DNA from: Leucobacter weissii
GTDB lineage: Bacteria; Actinomycetota; Actinomycetes; Actinomycetales; Microbacteriaceae
Assembly: GCF_017565745.1 (NCBI RefSeq)
Contig: NZ_JAGDYM010000015.1
Location: forward strand, 100,706-164,705
Length of the DNA: 64,000 bases
Direction of reading: 5' to 3'
Shown in pieces: positions 1 to 7,807 of this stretch. Every line of letters starts with the position of its first letter. Position 1 is the stretch's first letter. The translations under genes and the position numbers were made by a program. The notes under the pieces are model-generated. The model was not told where the DNA came from, made no database searches, and saw only the letters and a list, made by a program, of their open reading frames with translations.

Positions 1-237
1 CTGGAACTCCTGCACGATCCCGGTGACCACGCCCATCGCGAAGTTGATGAGGAAGATCTTGCCGTAGAGCTTGGTCAGGCGGAGGTACTTGACCTTGCCC
101 GTGCGCACCCAAGCGGTCTGCAGGATCGCCACCAGGAAGCTGAGACCGATGGTGAGCGGGACGAAGAGGAAATGATACAGCGTCGTCAACCCGAATTGCC
201 ACCGGGCCAGCGTCAACGCATCTAAGAATTCGTTCAC
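1..237 (-). CDS. cydA: Cytochrome bd ubiquinol oxidase subunit I, N-terminal part (runs off the left edge)
   Basis: This is the first 79 codons of the quinol-oxidising, heme-bearing subunit of the high-affinity terminal oxidase in the cytoplasmic membrane. The visible protein has the family's N-terminus: an '[19 protein letters not shown]' segment with the conserved FG..T..H core, where the His is the usual heme b595 ligand, then '[13 protein letters not shown]' and a second membrane span ending in '[11 protein letters not shown]'. The start is GTG at 237, chosen because GGAG lies 6 nt upstream and the family's first residues follow directly. The gene continues outside the window, so no statement on the quinol loop or on cydB is possible. 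Confidence 0.93.
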   Translation of the reverse strand, partial: MNEFLDALTLARWQFGLTTLYHFLFVPLTIGLSFLVAILQTAWVRTGKVKYLRLTKLYGKIFLINFAMGVVTGIVQEFQ

Positions 238-468
238 GAGTTCTCCAGAGTGCGGGGAGCGCCCACCAGCGGGGACGCACTCCCATAGTGAGCTCCGGGT
301 AGAGGTATCATCCTCGCCAGAATCTACCGGCTGATCGCCGGTCGACTACGATTTTACCGAGTCTGAACGTTTGCTCCGAATCCGGCTCGACGCCGAGTCA
401 TATTGCACAGCGCCGGTTCGGCCGTCGAAGCCGTGGCCCGCGCTCCCCCCGACCTCTAAGCTGGACGG

Positions 469-1524
469 GTGACGGAATCTCGGCGAGCGGACGGCAGACC
501 CCGGCTCGGGGCGCGACTCGAGGAGTGGCTCCACAGGCGTCGCCAGAAACGAGCGCTCGCGGCGGGCAAGGTTCCGGGGGTCATCCCCTACATCGGCTAC
601 GGCTCCCCGGAGTGGGTGCGCGTGCTCGGCCGAGTGCTCTACCTCAAGCCCGATGACGCCTCCGGCGGCCAGCGCTGGCGCCGGAACGGCGTGGGCAACG
701 TCGGCCGGGTGCGCGGGTGGCGCAGCTTCACCAGCCTGCACGTTCCCTATCAGCCGGTGCGGGTGCTGATCGACAGCGAACCGGTCACCGAGGTGGTGAG
801 CGATCGCGGCGGAGTCATCGACTCGATCGTCCCCGTGTCGCTGGAGCCGGGCTGGCACACCGTCACGCTCCAGAGCGGCGGAAGCGATGCGGTGGACGTT
901 CCCGTCTACGTGGTCGACCCGGCGGCGCGCTTCGGGATCATCAGCGACGTCGACGACACGATCCTCAACACCGCGCTGCCGCGTCCCCTCGTGGCGGCAT
1001 GGAACAGCTTCGTGCTCGACGAGCACGCCCGCACCTCGACGCCCGGCATGCCCGTGTTCTACGACCACCTGGTCGCGGCGCACCCGGGCTCCCCCGTCAT
1101 CTACCTCTCGACCGGCGCCTGGAACGCGGCGCCGACGCTCAGCAGATTCCTGGAGCGCAACCTCTATCCGATGGGGCCGCTGCTGCTCACCGACTGGGGC
1201 CCGACGACGGATCGCTGGTTCCGCAGCGGCACCGAGCACAAGCAGCGGGAGCTGCGGCGCCTGGCCCGCGAGTTCCCGGAGGTGCGGTGGGTGCTGATCG
1301 GGGACGACGGCCAGCACGACGAGAAGCTGTATCACGAGTTCGCCAGCCAGCACCCGGAGAACGTGGCGGCGGTCGCCATCCGCCAGCTGTCCGTCGGACA
1401 GGCCGTGCTCGCCGGCGGTCGCTCGAAGGCGCGCCTGCACCAGGGCGCGAGCGGGGTTCCGTGGGTGTACGGCCCCGACGGGGCGACGCTGCGGGACGAA
1501 CTCAGGAGCCTGGGCCTGCTGTGA
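469..1524 (+). CDS. App1-family phosphatase (DUF2183 / HAD-like)
   Basis: The 351-residue protein carries a HAD-type phosphatase signature, 'GIISDVDDTI' (about residue 163), with the nucleophile and acid as DVDDT, followed by 'VIYLSTGAWN' (motif II Ser/Thr) and 'WVLIGDDGQHDEKLY' (motif IV acids). This arrangement is typical of the App1 catalytic domain (PF09949), known in yeast as a phosphatidate phosphatase; the bacterial substrate is unknown. An N-terminal beta-rich segment of about 150 residues precedes it. The start is GTG at 469: a TAAGCT hexamer at 457-462 lies exactly 6 nt upstream and there is no Shine-Dalgarno sequence, so the mRNA is probably leaderless. Its stop overlaps the next start as GTGA, so the FUSC gene is translationally coupled. 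Confidence 0.85.
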   Translation: MTESRRADGRPRLGARLEEWLHRRRQKRALAAGKVPGVIPYIGYGSPEWVRVLGRVLYLKPDDASGGQRWRRNGVGNVGRVRGWRSFTSLHVPYQPVRVLIDSEPVTEVVSDRGGVIDSIVPVSLEPGWHTVTLQSGGSDAVDVPVYVVDPAARFGIISDVDDTILNTALPRPLVAAWNSFVLDEHARTSTPGMPVFYDHLVAAHPGSPVIYLSTGAWNAAPTLSRFLERNLYPMGPLLLTDWGPTTDRWFRSGTEHKQRELRRLAREFPEVRWVLIGDDGQHDEKLYHEFASQHPENVAAVAIRQLSVGQAVLAGGRSKARLHQGASGVPWVYGPDGATLRDELRSLGLL

Positions 1525-2612
1525 CCGCTCCGCGCACGAGACCGTGGCGCCGCTTCGAGCGCCGGGTGACCGGGCGCTTCACCGCGCCGGAGCGCGCGCC
1601 GCTGCTCCAGGTGCTCAAGGCCGCGGGTGCCGCGATCCTCACCTGGTTCGTCTGCCTGCTCATCTTTCCGGGCCAGTTGCCCATCTTCGGGGCGATCGCC
1701 GCGCTGCTGTGCGTGCAGGAGAGCGTGAACCAGTCGCTCACCCGCGGCATCGAGCGCGTCGTCGGCGTGCTGCTCGGAGTGAGCGTGGCGCTCGGAGCGG
1801 GCGCCGTGTTCGGTGCGCAGTCGTGGCTCTTCGTCGCCGCGATCGTCGTCGCCATGTCGATCGGATGGTCGCTGCGGATGACCAACACCTCCACCAACCA
1901 GATCGCGATCTCGGCGCTGCTGATGATCGCCCTGGGCGGCCTGGAGTTCGACTACGGGGTGGAGCGCCTGGTCGAGACGGCGATCGGCGCGGCGATCGGC
2001 GTGCTCATCAACGCGGTCGTGGTCGCCCCCGTGCACACCACCCGCATGCACGAGACCATCGGACGCCTGACCTCCCGCACCTCGGACGTGCTGCGCCGCA
2101 TCGCCGACGGCCTCGAGGAGACGCGCGACGCCGCGTGGCTCGAGCGCATGCTCGCCGATGCGAGAAGCCTGCAGCAGGAACGGGCCGAGGTGCAGCAGCT
2201 GCTCCGCAACGCTCGGGAGAGCCTGCGGATGAACCCGCGCGGACCGCGCTACCGGGCGATGCTGGAGGCCGACGACGGCCTCTTCCAGCGGATCCAGCCG
2301 ATCGTCACCCAGGTGAGCGGCATGGCTCGCGCGCTGGTCGACCTCTACTCGCCGAGCCTCGCCGGCGACCCGCAGGTCCTCGGGATCGCCCGTGAGATGC
2401 GCCGCGCCGCGCACGATCTCGAACGCCTGCCGAACGTGACCGCGGACGGGAGCGCCGGCGCCTCCGCGGGGACCGACCCGCCCGCCGAGCCGCCGGCGCT
2501 CACCGCGCCCTACGTCATCGCCTCGCCGCATCCGCAGCACTGGATCCTGATCGGATCGCTGATGGAGGACCTGCGCCGCGTACGCGGGAGGATCACCGGC
2601 GAACTGCTGTAG
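1521..2612 (+). CDS. FUSC-family inner-membrane protein (aromatic acid exporter-like)
   Basis: The 363-residue protein has about six hydrophobic segments in its first 190 residues (for example 'AAILTWFVCLLIF', 'FGAIAALLCVQESVNQS', 'VETAIGAAIGVLINAVVV'). A charged, helical cytoplasmic half follows, with coiled-coil-like stretches such as 'ARSLQQERAEVQQLLRNA'. This matches half-length FUSC/ArAE proteins of Actinobacteria, thought to be transporters, though substrates are not established. GTG at 1521 was chosen because it forms a 4-nt GTGA overlap with the App1 stop; the open frame extends further upstream but only as a shadow of App1. Coupling to App1 suggests a shared envelope or lipid-related role, which is inference. 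Confidence 0.8.
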   Translation: MTAPRTRPWRRFERRVTGRFTAPERAPLLQVLKAAGAAILTWFVCLLIFPGQLPIFGAIAALLCVQESVNQSLTRGIERVVGVLLGVSVALGAGAVFGAQSWLFVAAIVVAMSIGWSLRMTNTSTNQIAISALLMIALGGLEFDYGVERLVETAIGAAIGVLINAVVVAPVHTTRMHETIGRLTSRTSDVLRRIADGLEETRDAAWLERMLADARSLQQERAEVQQLLRNARESLRMNPRGPRYRAMLEADDGLFQRIQPIVTQVSGMARALVDLYSPSLAGDPQVLGIAREMRRAAHDLERLPNVTADGSAGASAGTDPPAEPPALTAPYVIASPHPQHWILIGSLMEDLRRVRGRITGELL

Positions 2613-2684
2613 ACGGCGTATGCCGCATTCTGGATCGGGGTCGCGGGGAAGCCCGCGGTTCCGGCTCCTGCATAGGGGTCGCTA

Positions 2685-2796
2685 CGAGGCCCGCGGTTCC
2701 GGTGTCCATCCCTCCGGAGCGTCTTCGCGGTATGGCCGCACAGCGTGCCATACCGCTCTTCCGCTCAAGTGACAGAAACCGGAACCGCGGGCCTCG
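2685..2796. repeat. Nested inverted-repeat element downstream of the FUSC gene
   Basis: A 19-bp perfect inverted repeat (arms 2685-2703 and 2778-2796, core CCGCGGTTCCGG) encloses a second perfect 10-bp hairpin (2727-2736 and 2747-2756, GCGGTATGGC with a 10-nt loop). A third copy of the outer arm's core lies at 2651-2664. No T-tract follows, so a simple intrinsic terminator is not certain. It sits between the convergent FUSC and YceI genes, where it could terminate both. It could also be a small palindromic repeat family, which needs a genome-wide count. Confidence 0.7.
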
Positions 2797-2811
2797 CCTC
2801 GCGCCGGGCGG

Positions 2812-2905
2812 TGAATCGCTGAACGCGATTCATTCCTGAGCGACCGGGGCAGTGGCCCCGCCAGCTTTCGCGATGAATCGCTGAACGCGATTCATTCCTG
2901 AGCGA
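2812..2905. repeat. 32-bp direct repeat duplicating the 3' end of the YceI gene
   Basis: The same 32 bp occur at 2812-2843 and 2874-2905. The right copy spans the YceI stop codon and last codons (AFAQE-stop); the left copy is a stray duplicate 62 bp downstream. Each copy contains a perfect 7-bp hairpin, GAATCGC-TGAAC-GCGATTC. The likely origin is a tandem duplication of the gene end; its role is unknown. Confidence 0.8.
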
Positions 2906-3452
2906 AAGCTGCCTGCACATCCAGGGTGATGGTGACGTCGCTGCCGAGCAGCAGGCCGCCGGTCTCGAGCGGCGCGTTCCACTCGATCCCGAAGTCCTCG
3001 CGCTTCACCACGGCGGTGGCGGTGAAGCCCGCCTTGTAGTTGCCGTAGGCGTCGGCGCCGAAGCCTCCGAACTCGAAGTCGAAGGTGACCGGCTTGGTCA
3101 CGCCGCGCAGCGTGAGCTCCGTGTCGACCTTGAAGTCCCCGCCCTCCTGGCGGATGCCGGTGCTCTTCAGAGTGAACTCGGGGAACTCCTCCGCTGCGAA
3201 GAAATCGCCGGTGCGCAGGTGGCCGTCGCGGTCGGCCTGGTTGGTGTTGATCGACGCGACCTCGACCCTGGCCTCGACGCTCGAATCGAGGGGGTTCTCG
3301 CCGGTGACGATGGTGCCGCTGAATCGCTCGAACTTGCCCTTGACCTTGCTGATCGCGAGGTGGCGCACGGAGAAGCCGACCTCGGTGTGAGTGGGGTCGA
3401 TGTTCCAGGTGCCGGCGCGATAACCGGGGATCTGGTCGGCGGTGATGGACAT
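2892..3452 (-). CDS. YceI-family lipid-binding protein
   Basis: The 186-residue protein is a full-length YceI domain, a lipocalin-like beta barrel that binds isoprenoid-type lipids. It has the typical opening 'GTWNIDPTHTEVGFSVRHL', the central 'FSGTIVTGENPLDSSVEARV', and the closing 'GIEWNAPLETGGLLLGSDV'. No signal peptide is present, so it should be cytoplasmic, as in many actinobacterial members. ATG at 3452 is chosen because AGGAGG lies 6 nt upstream; the frame extends 17 codons further but without an RBS. A dyad-symmetric candidate operator and a TACACT hexamer lie just upstream (3488-3518), suggesting repressor control. The gene's 3' end is duplicated downstream. Confidence 0.92.
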   Translation of the reverse strand: MSITADQIPGYRAGTWNIDPTHTEVGFSVRHLAISKVKGKFERFSGTIVTGENPLDSSVEARVEVASINTNQADRDGHLRTGDFFAAEEFPEFTLKSTGIRQEGGDFKVDTELTLRGVTKPVTFDFEFGGFGADAYGNYKAGFTATAVVKREDFGIEWNAPLETGGLLLGSDVTITLDVQAAFAQE

Positions 3453-3487
3453 GGGTGCCTCCTGGCGCAGTGACGTGACGAACGAAT

Positions 3488-3518
3488 TTGGTTGATGTTT
3501 CAACTAACTGCCGAGTGT
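3488..3518 (-). promoter_or_regulatory. Candidate promoter and MarR-like operator of the YceI gene
   Basis: A near-perfect dyad, TTGGTTGA-TGTT-TCAACTAA (3488-3507, 7 of 8 positions symmetric), lies just downstream of a TACACT -10-like hexamer (minus strand, 3513-3518). A repressor bound there would cover the transcription start. The shape resembles MarR-family operators. No MarR gene is adjacent, so the regulator is unknown. Confidence 0.5.
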
Positions 3519-3684
3519 AGCAATACGAGAGCGGGCGCTGCAAGCGCGCGGCCGAGTGTTTCCGCAAACGACACGCGCCGTTCAGGCGGCATGCTCCCGC
3601 TCTCGTCCGCGCGCGAGCGCAGCCGGGATCGCGAGGCGGGCACGAGCGCCGCAGCGCCGTATACCGCAACACCGTGCGGGCGGT

Positions 3685-4425
3685 TCAGCGGGGCCGGCGC
3701 TTGGCCGAGGCCCGCGCGCGAACGGCCGTCGTATCGTCGATCTCGCGCGGCTCGAAGGATCCGTGCCTGCGCCTCGCGGCCTCCCCGATCAGGAAGTCGC
3801 TGACGGACGGGTTCTTCGGCAGCAGGGATCCGTGCAGGTAGCTGCCGATGACGTTCCCCGTGCGCGCGCCCTCGACCCCGTCCCGGGGGTTGTTGCCCGC
3901 GCCCTGGAGCACCCGCCCGAGCGGCCGCGACCCGCCGCCGAGCATCGTGTCGCCGCTGTGGTTCTCGTAGCCGACGATCTCGCCGAACTCGTCGCTCGAC
4001 ACGACGATGTTGCCGATCATCCGCTCGTCGCCGCCGCGCGTCTCCACGTCGAGCACCCCGATCCCGCTCAGTTCGGCGCCGGTATTCGTGATGAAGCGAT
4101 GCCCGAACAGCTGGAACAGCCCGCAGATGACGAGCATGGGCACGCCGTCCTCCGCGAGCGCCCGGAACTCGTCGCGACGACCCTGCAGATCCGACACCAC
4201 TCGGCCCTGGCCCGAGTCCTGGCCGCCGCCGCCGATCACGAGATCCACGTCGCCGGGAAGCGCGTCGCCCGCGTTCAGCTCGACGACCCGGGGCGAGAGG
4301 CCGTGCTGCCGCGCGCGCCGCACCAGCGCGAGCACGTTGCCGCGATCGCCGTAGATGTTCATGTCCCGCGGATAGAGCGAGAGGATCGTCAACTCCCGCT
4401 CCCGGGCCACATCGGATTCGCTCAC
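3685..4425 (-). CDS. gatD: Lipid II isoglutaminyl synthase, glutaminase subunit GatD
   Basis: GatD supplies ammonia to MurT for amidating the alpha-carboxyl of D-Glu in lipid II, at the cytoplasmic face of the membrane. The 246-residue protein is a class I glutamine amidotransferase: 'LVIGGGGQDSGQ' oxyanion region, nucleophile Cys101 in 'MLVICGLFQLFGHRF', and the C-terminal catalytic His in 'GNVIGSYLHGSLLPKNP'. GTG at 4425 is chosen because it overlaps the murT stop by 4 nt (GTGA) and has AGGAGG 7-8 nt upstream; the frame continues upstream only as a murT shadow. The murT-gatD pair forms one coupled operon, as in other Gram-positives. Confidence 0.95.
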   Translation of the reverse strand: MSESDVARERELTILSLYPRDMNIYGDRGNVLALVRRARQHGLSPRVVELNAGDALPGDVDLVIGGGGQDSGQGRVVSDLQGRRDEFRALAEDGVPMLVICGLFQLFGHRFITNTGAELSGIGVLDVETRGGDERMIGNIVVSSDEFGEIVGYENHSGDTMLGGGSRPLGRVLQGAGNNPRDGVEGARTGNVIGSYLHGSLLPKNPSVSDFLIGEAARRRHGSFEPREIDDTTAVRARASAKRRPR

Positions 4426-5798
4426 CAGACCTCCTCGACCTCCGTCAGCGACGACAGCTCCTTGCGCAGGGCGAGCATCGCGGTGTACGTGCAGAAGATG
4501 CGACGGGGACGCCCCGGCGTGCGCTCGCGGAACCGGGAGAGCGCGACGGAGAGGTCCTCCTCGACGGACCCGACCGGCACTCCGTCGTGCTCGAGGCGCA
4601 GCGCCATATCCCAGGCCCGGGTTCCGCTGACCGTGTCGACGCCCGCGGCGTCGACACCGCCCGAACCGTCGACGCCCGTGGCATCGGCGAGGGATCCGAA
4701 GTCCACATCCCACAACCAGGACATATCCCGGCCGTCCGCATACTGGTCGTTGATCGCGATCATCGTGGCGACTCCCTCCGCGGGGAAAGAGGCGAGCGCC
4801 AGTCGGAAGCCGGCCGGGTTCTTCACCAGCACCAGCTCCAGGGACTCTCCGTCGAGTTCGAGCCGCTCGCCGCGCCCGAAGGCGGGACGCACTGCGGAGA
4901 GAGCGCGGATCAGCGCATCGGCGTTCGCGTCGGCGCGGTAGCGCGCGGGATGCCCGGGCAGCGGGGCGGCCTCCAGCACCAGGCGCACCGTGGCGAGAGC
5001 AGCGGCCGCATTGAAGGTGTTGTAGAGCCCTTCCAGTTCGAGCCCGGTGCGGTGATCCGATCCGTCGATCCGGAAGACCGCCTCGTGGTCGCCGAGCTGC
5101 ACGAGCACGACATCCGCGGGTCGCCCCTGCCCCGGCTCGGCCTCTCGCCCGGCCTCGGCATCCGTTCCCGCCGAGGCGCTGTGGAAGTCGTCATCGCTCG
5201 GGAACAGCGCGCGAAGATCGGGTGAGAGCCCGAACTCGCGCACGTCGAGTCGCGAACGCTCCTGCTCGCCGATGCGCGCGATCAGGGGATCCTCCCGGTT
5301 GACCACCAGCCCCTCGGTCGTCGACCGCGCGATCCGCTCGAGCAGTCGCGCCGTGGTGTCGATCTCGCCGAAGCGGTCCAGCTGGTCTCGCAGCACGTTG
5401 AGCAGCAGGGTGAACCTCGGCTTCACCTTGGCGACGAAATGGATCGCGTGCGCCTCGTCCAGTTCGAGCACCGCGATGTCGGCGTCGAGCCGGCCGCGCG
5501 GCGAGCACTCCCTGACGGCCGCGGCGACCACGCCACGCGAGAAGTTGGATCCGGTGCGATTGGTGAAGACGCGCAGACCCTGCGCCTCGAGCAGTTCGAC
5601 GATCATCTTGGTCGTCGTGGTCTTGCCGTTGGTGCCGCTGACCGCGACCACGCCGTAGGGCAGCCGCCCCAGCACCCGTCCCAGGAATCCGGGGTCGATC
5701 TTCTCGACGACGAGCCCGGGCAGCGCCGAGCCGCCGCCCCGCAGCCGCGCGAGCTGGCGCACGGACTTGCCGATCACGGCCGAGAGCACATCGCGCAT
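4422..5798 (-). CDS. murT: Lipid II isoglutaminyl synthase, Mur ligase-like subunit MurT
   Basis: The 458-residue MurT activates the D-Glu carboxylate of lipid II with ATP and uses ammonia from GatD. It shows the P-loop 'VSGTNGKTTTTKMIVELL', the Mur ligase central-domain segment 'VLELDEAHAIHFV', 'YNTFNAAAALATVRLV', and the C-terminal DUF1727 region 'LVLVKNPAGFRLALASF'. ATG at 5798 is followed by the family N-terminus 'MRDVLSAVIGKSVRQLARL'. A TAACCT hexamer (minus strand, 5806-5811) sits 7 nt before it, so the mRNA is probably leaderless. The insert where staphylococcal and streptococcal MurT carry a four-Cys zinc ribbon has no cysteine here; it is acidic instead ('PSDDDFHSASAGTDAEAGRE'). Confidence 0.95.
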   Translation of the reverse strand: MRDVLSAVIGKSVRQLARLRGGGSALPGLVVEKIDPGFLGRVLGRLPYGVVAVSGTNGKTTTTKMIVELLEAQGLRVFTNRTGSNFSRGVVAAAVRECSPRGRLDADIAVLELDEAHAIHFVAKVKPRFTLLLNVLRDQLDRFGEIDTTARLLERIARSTTEGLVVNREDPLIARIGEQERSRLDVREFGLSPDLRALFPSDDDFHSASAGTDAEAGREAEPGQGRPADVVLVQLGDHEAVFRIDGSDHRTGLELEGLYNTFNAAAALATVRLVLEAAPLPGHPARYRADANADALIRALSAVRPAFGRGERLELDGESLELVLVKNPAGFRLALASFPAEGVATMIAINDQYADGRDMSWLWDVDFGSLADATGVDGSGGVDAAGVDTVSGTRAWDMALRLEHDGVPVGSVEEDLSVALSRFRERTPGRPRRIFCTYTAMLALRKELSSLTEVEEVW

Positions 5799-5910
5799 GC
5801 CTTCCAGGTTAGCGTCCCGTGTTGCACTTCCCGGCGCACCCGCAGGTCGGAGCGGAAACACCGCGCCGAGCGCCGCGCAAAGGTCCCCGCCTTCTCGATA
5901 GGCTGAATCC

Positions 5911-6138
5911 ATGGAGGAGGATCGCCCGAGCGCTGGCTTCGAGAATCTCGGCTTCGAGGGAATCGAGCACGCCCCGGAGAGCGCAGACCGCATCGGCACC
6001 AAAGAGAAGGTGTTCGGCGGGGTACTCGGAACCGTCGCGTTCGCCGTGGTCATCGCGTCGAGCGCCATCGCGATCTGGGCGGCAGCGAATCTCCTGCCCT
6101 GGGTCATCGGCGCGCTCATCGCCGCCTACAGCAGCTGA
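5911..6138 (+). CDS. Small single-span membrane protein, function unknown
   Basis: The 75-residue protein has an acidic N-terminal half and one long hydrophobic C-terminal segment, about residues 38-72 ('VLGTVAFAVVIASSAIAIWA' onward), which could be one long or two short spans. I do not recognise a family. Support for a real gene is a TAGGCT hexamer at 5899-5904, exactly 6 nt before the ATG, the leaderless layout seen at several neighbours, plus its position divergent from murT with only 112 bp between the starts. It could be a membrane anchor or stress peptide; nothing in the sequence decides. Confidence 0.6.
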   Translation: MEEDRPSAGFENLGFEGIEHAPESADRIGTKEKVFGGVLGTVAFAVVIASSAIAIWAAANLLPWVIGALIAAYSS

Positions 6139-6270
6139 CGCTGCGCGTCAGGACTGGCAGCACGCGCCCGCCGAACGCAGGGCGCTGCACCGAGAGCCAG
6201 AGGCTCTCGGGGGCTGCATGAACGGCCAGAAATGGCCGTTCACCTCACGCTGCGCGTCAGGACTGGCAGC
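6135..6270. repeat. Three adjacent hairpins bounded by a 24-bp repeat of the nei2 3' end
   Basis: A 24-bp direct repeat (6138-6161 and 6247-6270) duplicates the last codons and stop of the nei2 gene. Between and within the copies are three perfect hairpins: CTGACGC/GCGTCAG (6135-6151), CGAGAGCC/GGCTCTCG with a 3-nt loop (6191-6209), and a 10-bp stem TGAACGGCCA with a GAAA tetraloop (6219-6242). The last is a good candidate bidirectional terminator for the two convergent genes, although it has no clear T-run. Confidence 0.75.
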
Positions 6271-7243
6271 CCGGGCACCAGTAGAGCTTGCGGCTGCCCA
6301 TCTCCTCGAGCACGATGTTCGCCCCGCACCGCTTGCACGGCGTCCCCTCAAGCTTGTAGACCCAGTGCCGCTCGTCCCGCTCCCGGAGCGCGCGCCGGTA
6401 ATCCTCCCCCTCGAGCCCGTCGATCGTGATCATCTGACCGACGGTGATCCCGATGTCGAGAAGTCTCGCCCAGTCGTCCCAGAGCGCGCCGAGCTCCCGC
6501 TCCCCCAGCCGATTCGCGGGGGTGTGCGGGTCGAGGCCGGCGCGGAACAGCAGCTCGGCCCGGTACACGTTGCCGATCCCCGCCACGACCGACTGGTCCA
6601 TCAGCACGAGCCCGATGGGCGTGCGCTTCGCACCGGCCCGCTCGATGAAGCGACGCCGCTCGGCCTCCGTGTTGGCGTTGGCCGGATCGGGACCCAGCCG
6701 ACGCAGGACGGCCTCCACCTCCCCGGGCGTCAGCACCTCGCAGGCCGTGGGACCGCGGAGATCCGCGCACACCGTCTCCGTCAGCAGGCGCACCCGCACC
6801 TGCCCGACGGGCGGCGGCGGGAACTGCTCGGGCGCCTCGCTCTCGCGGTCGTGCTCGGCCATCCGCACCCGGGCTCGCCGAGGGGCGCCGATCGACGCCA
6901 CCGAATCCTCGCCGGCACTGTCGAGCGCCCCGGCCATGCCGGTCTGCCCCAGCCGGCCCGTGCCGAACTTCGTCGCATGGATCTGGATCGACGGGTCGAC
7001 CCGCACCTCCCCCGAGAAGTCCCAGGCCCCGTAGATGCCGAGATGCACGCGCAGCCAATCCCGCTCCTCGAACTCGAGGAACATCTGCTTGCCCACCGCA
7101 CGCGCGTCGGTCATCTCCCGGCGATCCAGCATCGCGGCGCCCTCGGCGAACCTCCCCTGCGGGCTCGTCACCTCGGGCCGCTCCCCGAGGAAGTTCGCAC
7201 CGAACTGCCGCGCGATCCGATGCACGGAATGACCCTCAGGCAC
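6257..7243 (-). CDS. Fpg/Nei-family DNA glycosylase (Nei2-type)
   Basis: This bifunctional glycosylase/AP lyase removes oxidised bases. The start must be GTG 7243, because the mature N-terminus needs Pro2 and Glu3 as catalytic residues ('PEGHSVHRIARQF'); the frame upstream of this lacks the family sequence. The 328-residue protein has the helix-two-turn-helix core 'DQSVVAGIGNVYRAELLFRA', and a C-terminal zinc finger of the C-x2-C...C-x2-C type ('CKRC' and 'CPGC' within the last 28 residues). The PEGHS start and long length point to the actinobacterial Nei2 group rather than MutM. The rpiB stop lies 44 nt upstream, so the two are probably co-transcribed. Confidence 0.9.
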   Translation of the reverse strand: MPEGHSVHRIARQFGANFLGERPEVTSPQGRFAEGAAMLDRREMTDARAVGKQMFLEFEERDWLRVHLGIYGAWDFSGEVRVDPSIQIHATKFGTGRLGQTGMAGALDSAGEDSVASIGAPRRARVRMAEHDRESEAPEQFPPPPVGQVRVRLLTETVCADLRGPTACEVLTPGEVEAVLRRLGPDPANANTEAERRRFIERAGAKRTPIGLVLMDQSVVAGIGNVYRAELLFRAGLDPHTPANRLGERELGALWDDWARLLDIGITVGQMITIDGLEGEDYRRALRERDERHWVYKLEGTPCKRCGANIVLEEMGSRKLYWCPGCQS

Positions 7244-7287
7244 GGCTCGACCTTTCCCCGTGGCCGAGACGGCCACGGCACATACGG

Positions 7288-7779
7288 CTACGGGCGATCC
7301 ACCTGCTTGCCGGCGATGTCGCCGGTGCGCTCGTACTCCCCGAGCTGCGCGATCCGGCGGACGTGCCGCTCGTCTCCGGGGAACGGGGTCGCGATGAAGG
7401 TCTCGATGAAGCGGATCGCATCCTCCACCGGATGCTGCCGCGCGCCGATCGAGATGACGTTCGCGCTGTTGTGCTCGCGCGCCAGTTCGGCGGTCGCATC
7501 GTTCCAGACGAGCGCCGCGCGGATCCCCTCGACCTTGTTCGCGGCCATCTGCTCGCCGTTCCCCGAACCTCCGAACACGACGCCCAGCGCCTCGACCCCC
7601 GCGCGCTCGTCGCGCGCGACGCCGAGCGCGGCGTTGATGCAGAAGGCCGGATAGTCGTCGAGCGGATCGTAGTCCTCGGGACCGTGGTCGATCACCTCAT
7701 GGCCGAGACCGCGCAGATGCTCCTGCAGGGTGCGGCTGAACTCGAGGCCGGCATGGTCGGTCGCGATGTGGATGCGCAT
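7288..7779 (-). CDS. rpiB: Ribose-5-phosphate isomerase B
   Basis: RpiB interconverts ribose-5-phosphate and ribulose-5-phosphate in the pentose phosphate pathway. The 163-residue protein matches the LacA/RpiB fold: 'IATDHAGLEF' (phosphate/sugar site Asp-His), 'HGPEDYDPLDDYP', 'VVFGGSGNGEQMAANKVEGIRAAL' region, and 'EHNSANVISIGARQH'. The GSGNGE loop with a Glu is the mycobacterial-type active site, where Glu rather than Cys acts as base. ATG at 7779 has TAGAAT (minus strand, 7787-7792) 7 nt upstream and no Shine-Dalgarno sequence, so it is probably leaderless. The frame's upstream extension is a shadow of the next gene. Confidence 0.95.
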   Translation of the reverse strand: MRIHIATDHAGLEFSRTLQEHLRGLGHEVIDHGPEDYDPLDDYPAFCINAALGVARDERAGVEALGVVFGGSGNGEQMAANKVEGIRAALVWNDATAELAREHNSANVISIGARQHPVEDAIRFIETFIATPFPGDERHVRRIAQLGEYERTGDIAGKQVDRP

Positions 7780-7807
7780 GAGCCCGATTCTAGTGCGTCG
7801 CCCGGAT

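Noticed and set aside
2830..3672. A longer minus-strand frame overlapping the YceI gene
   Set aside because: Its sequence is Arg/His-rich shadow; the end 'GATAPVAQE' only arises because the YceI gene end is duplicated.
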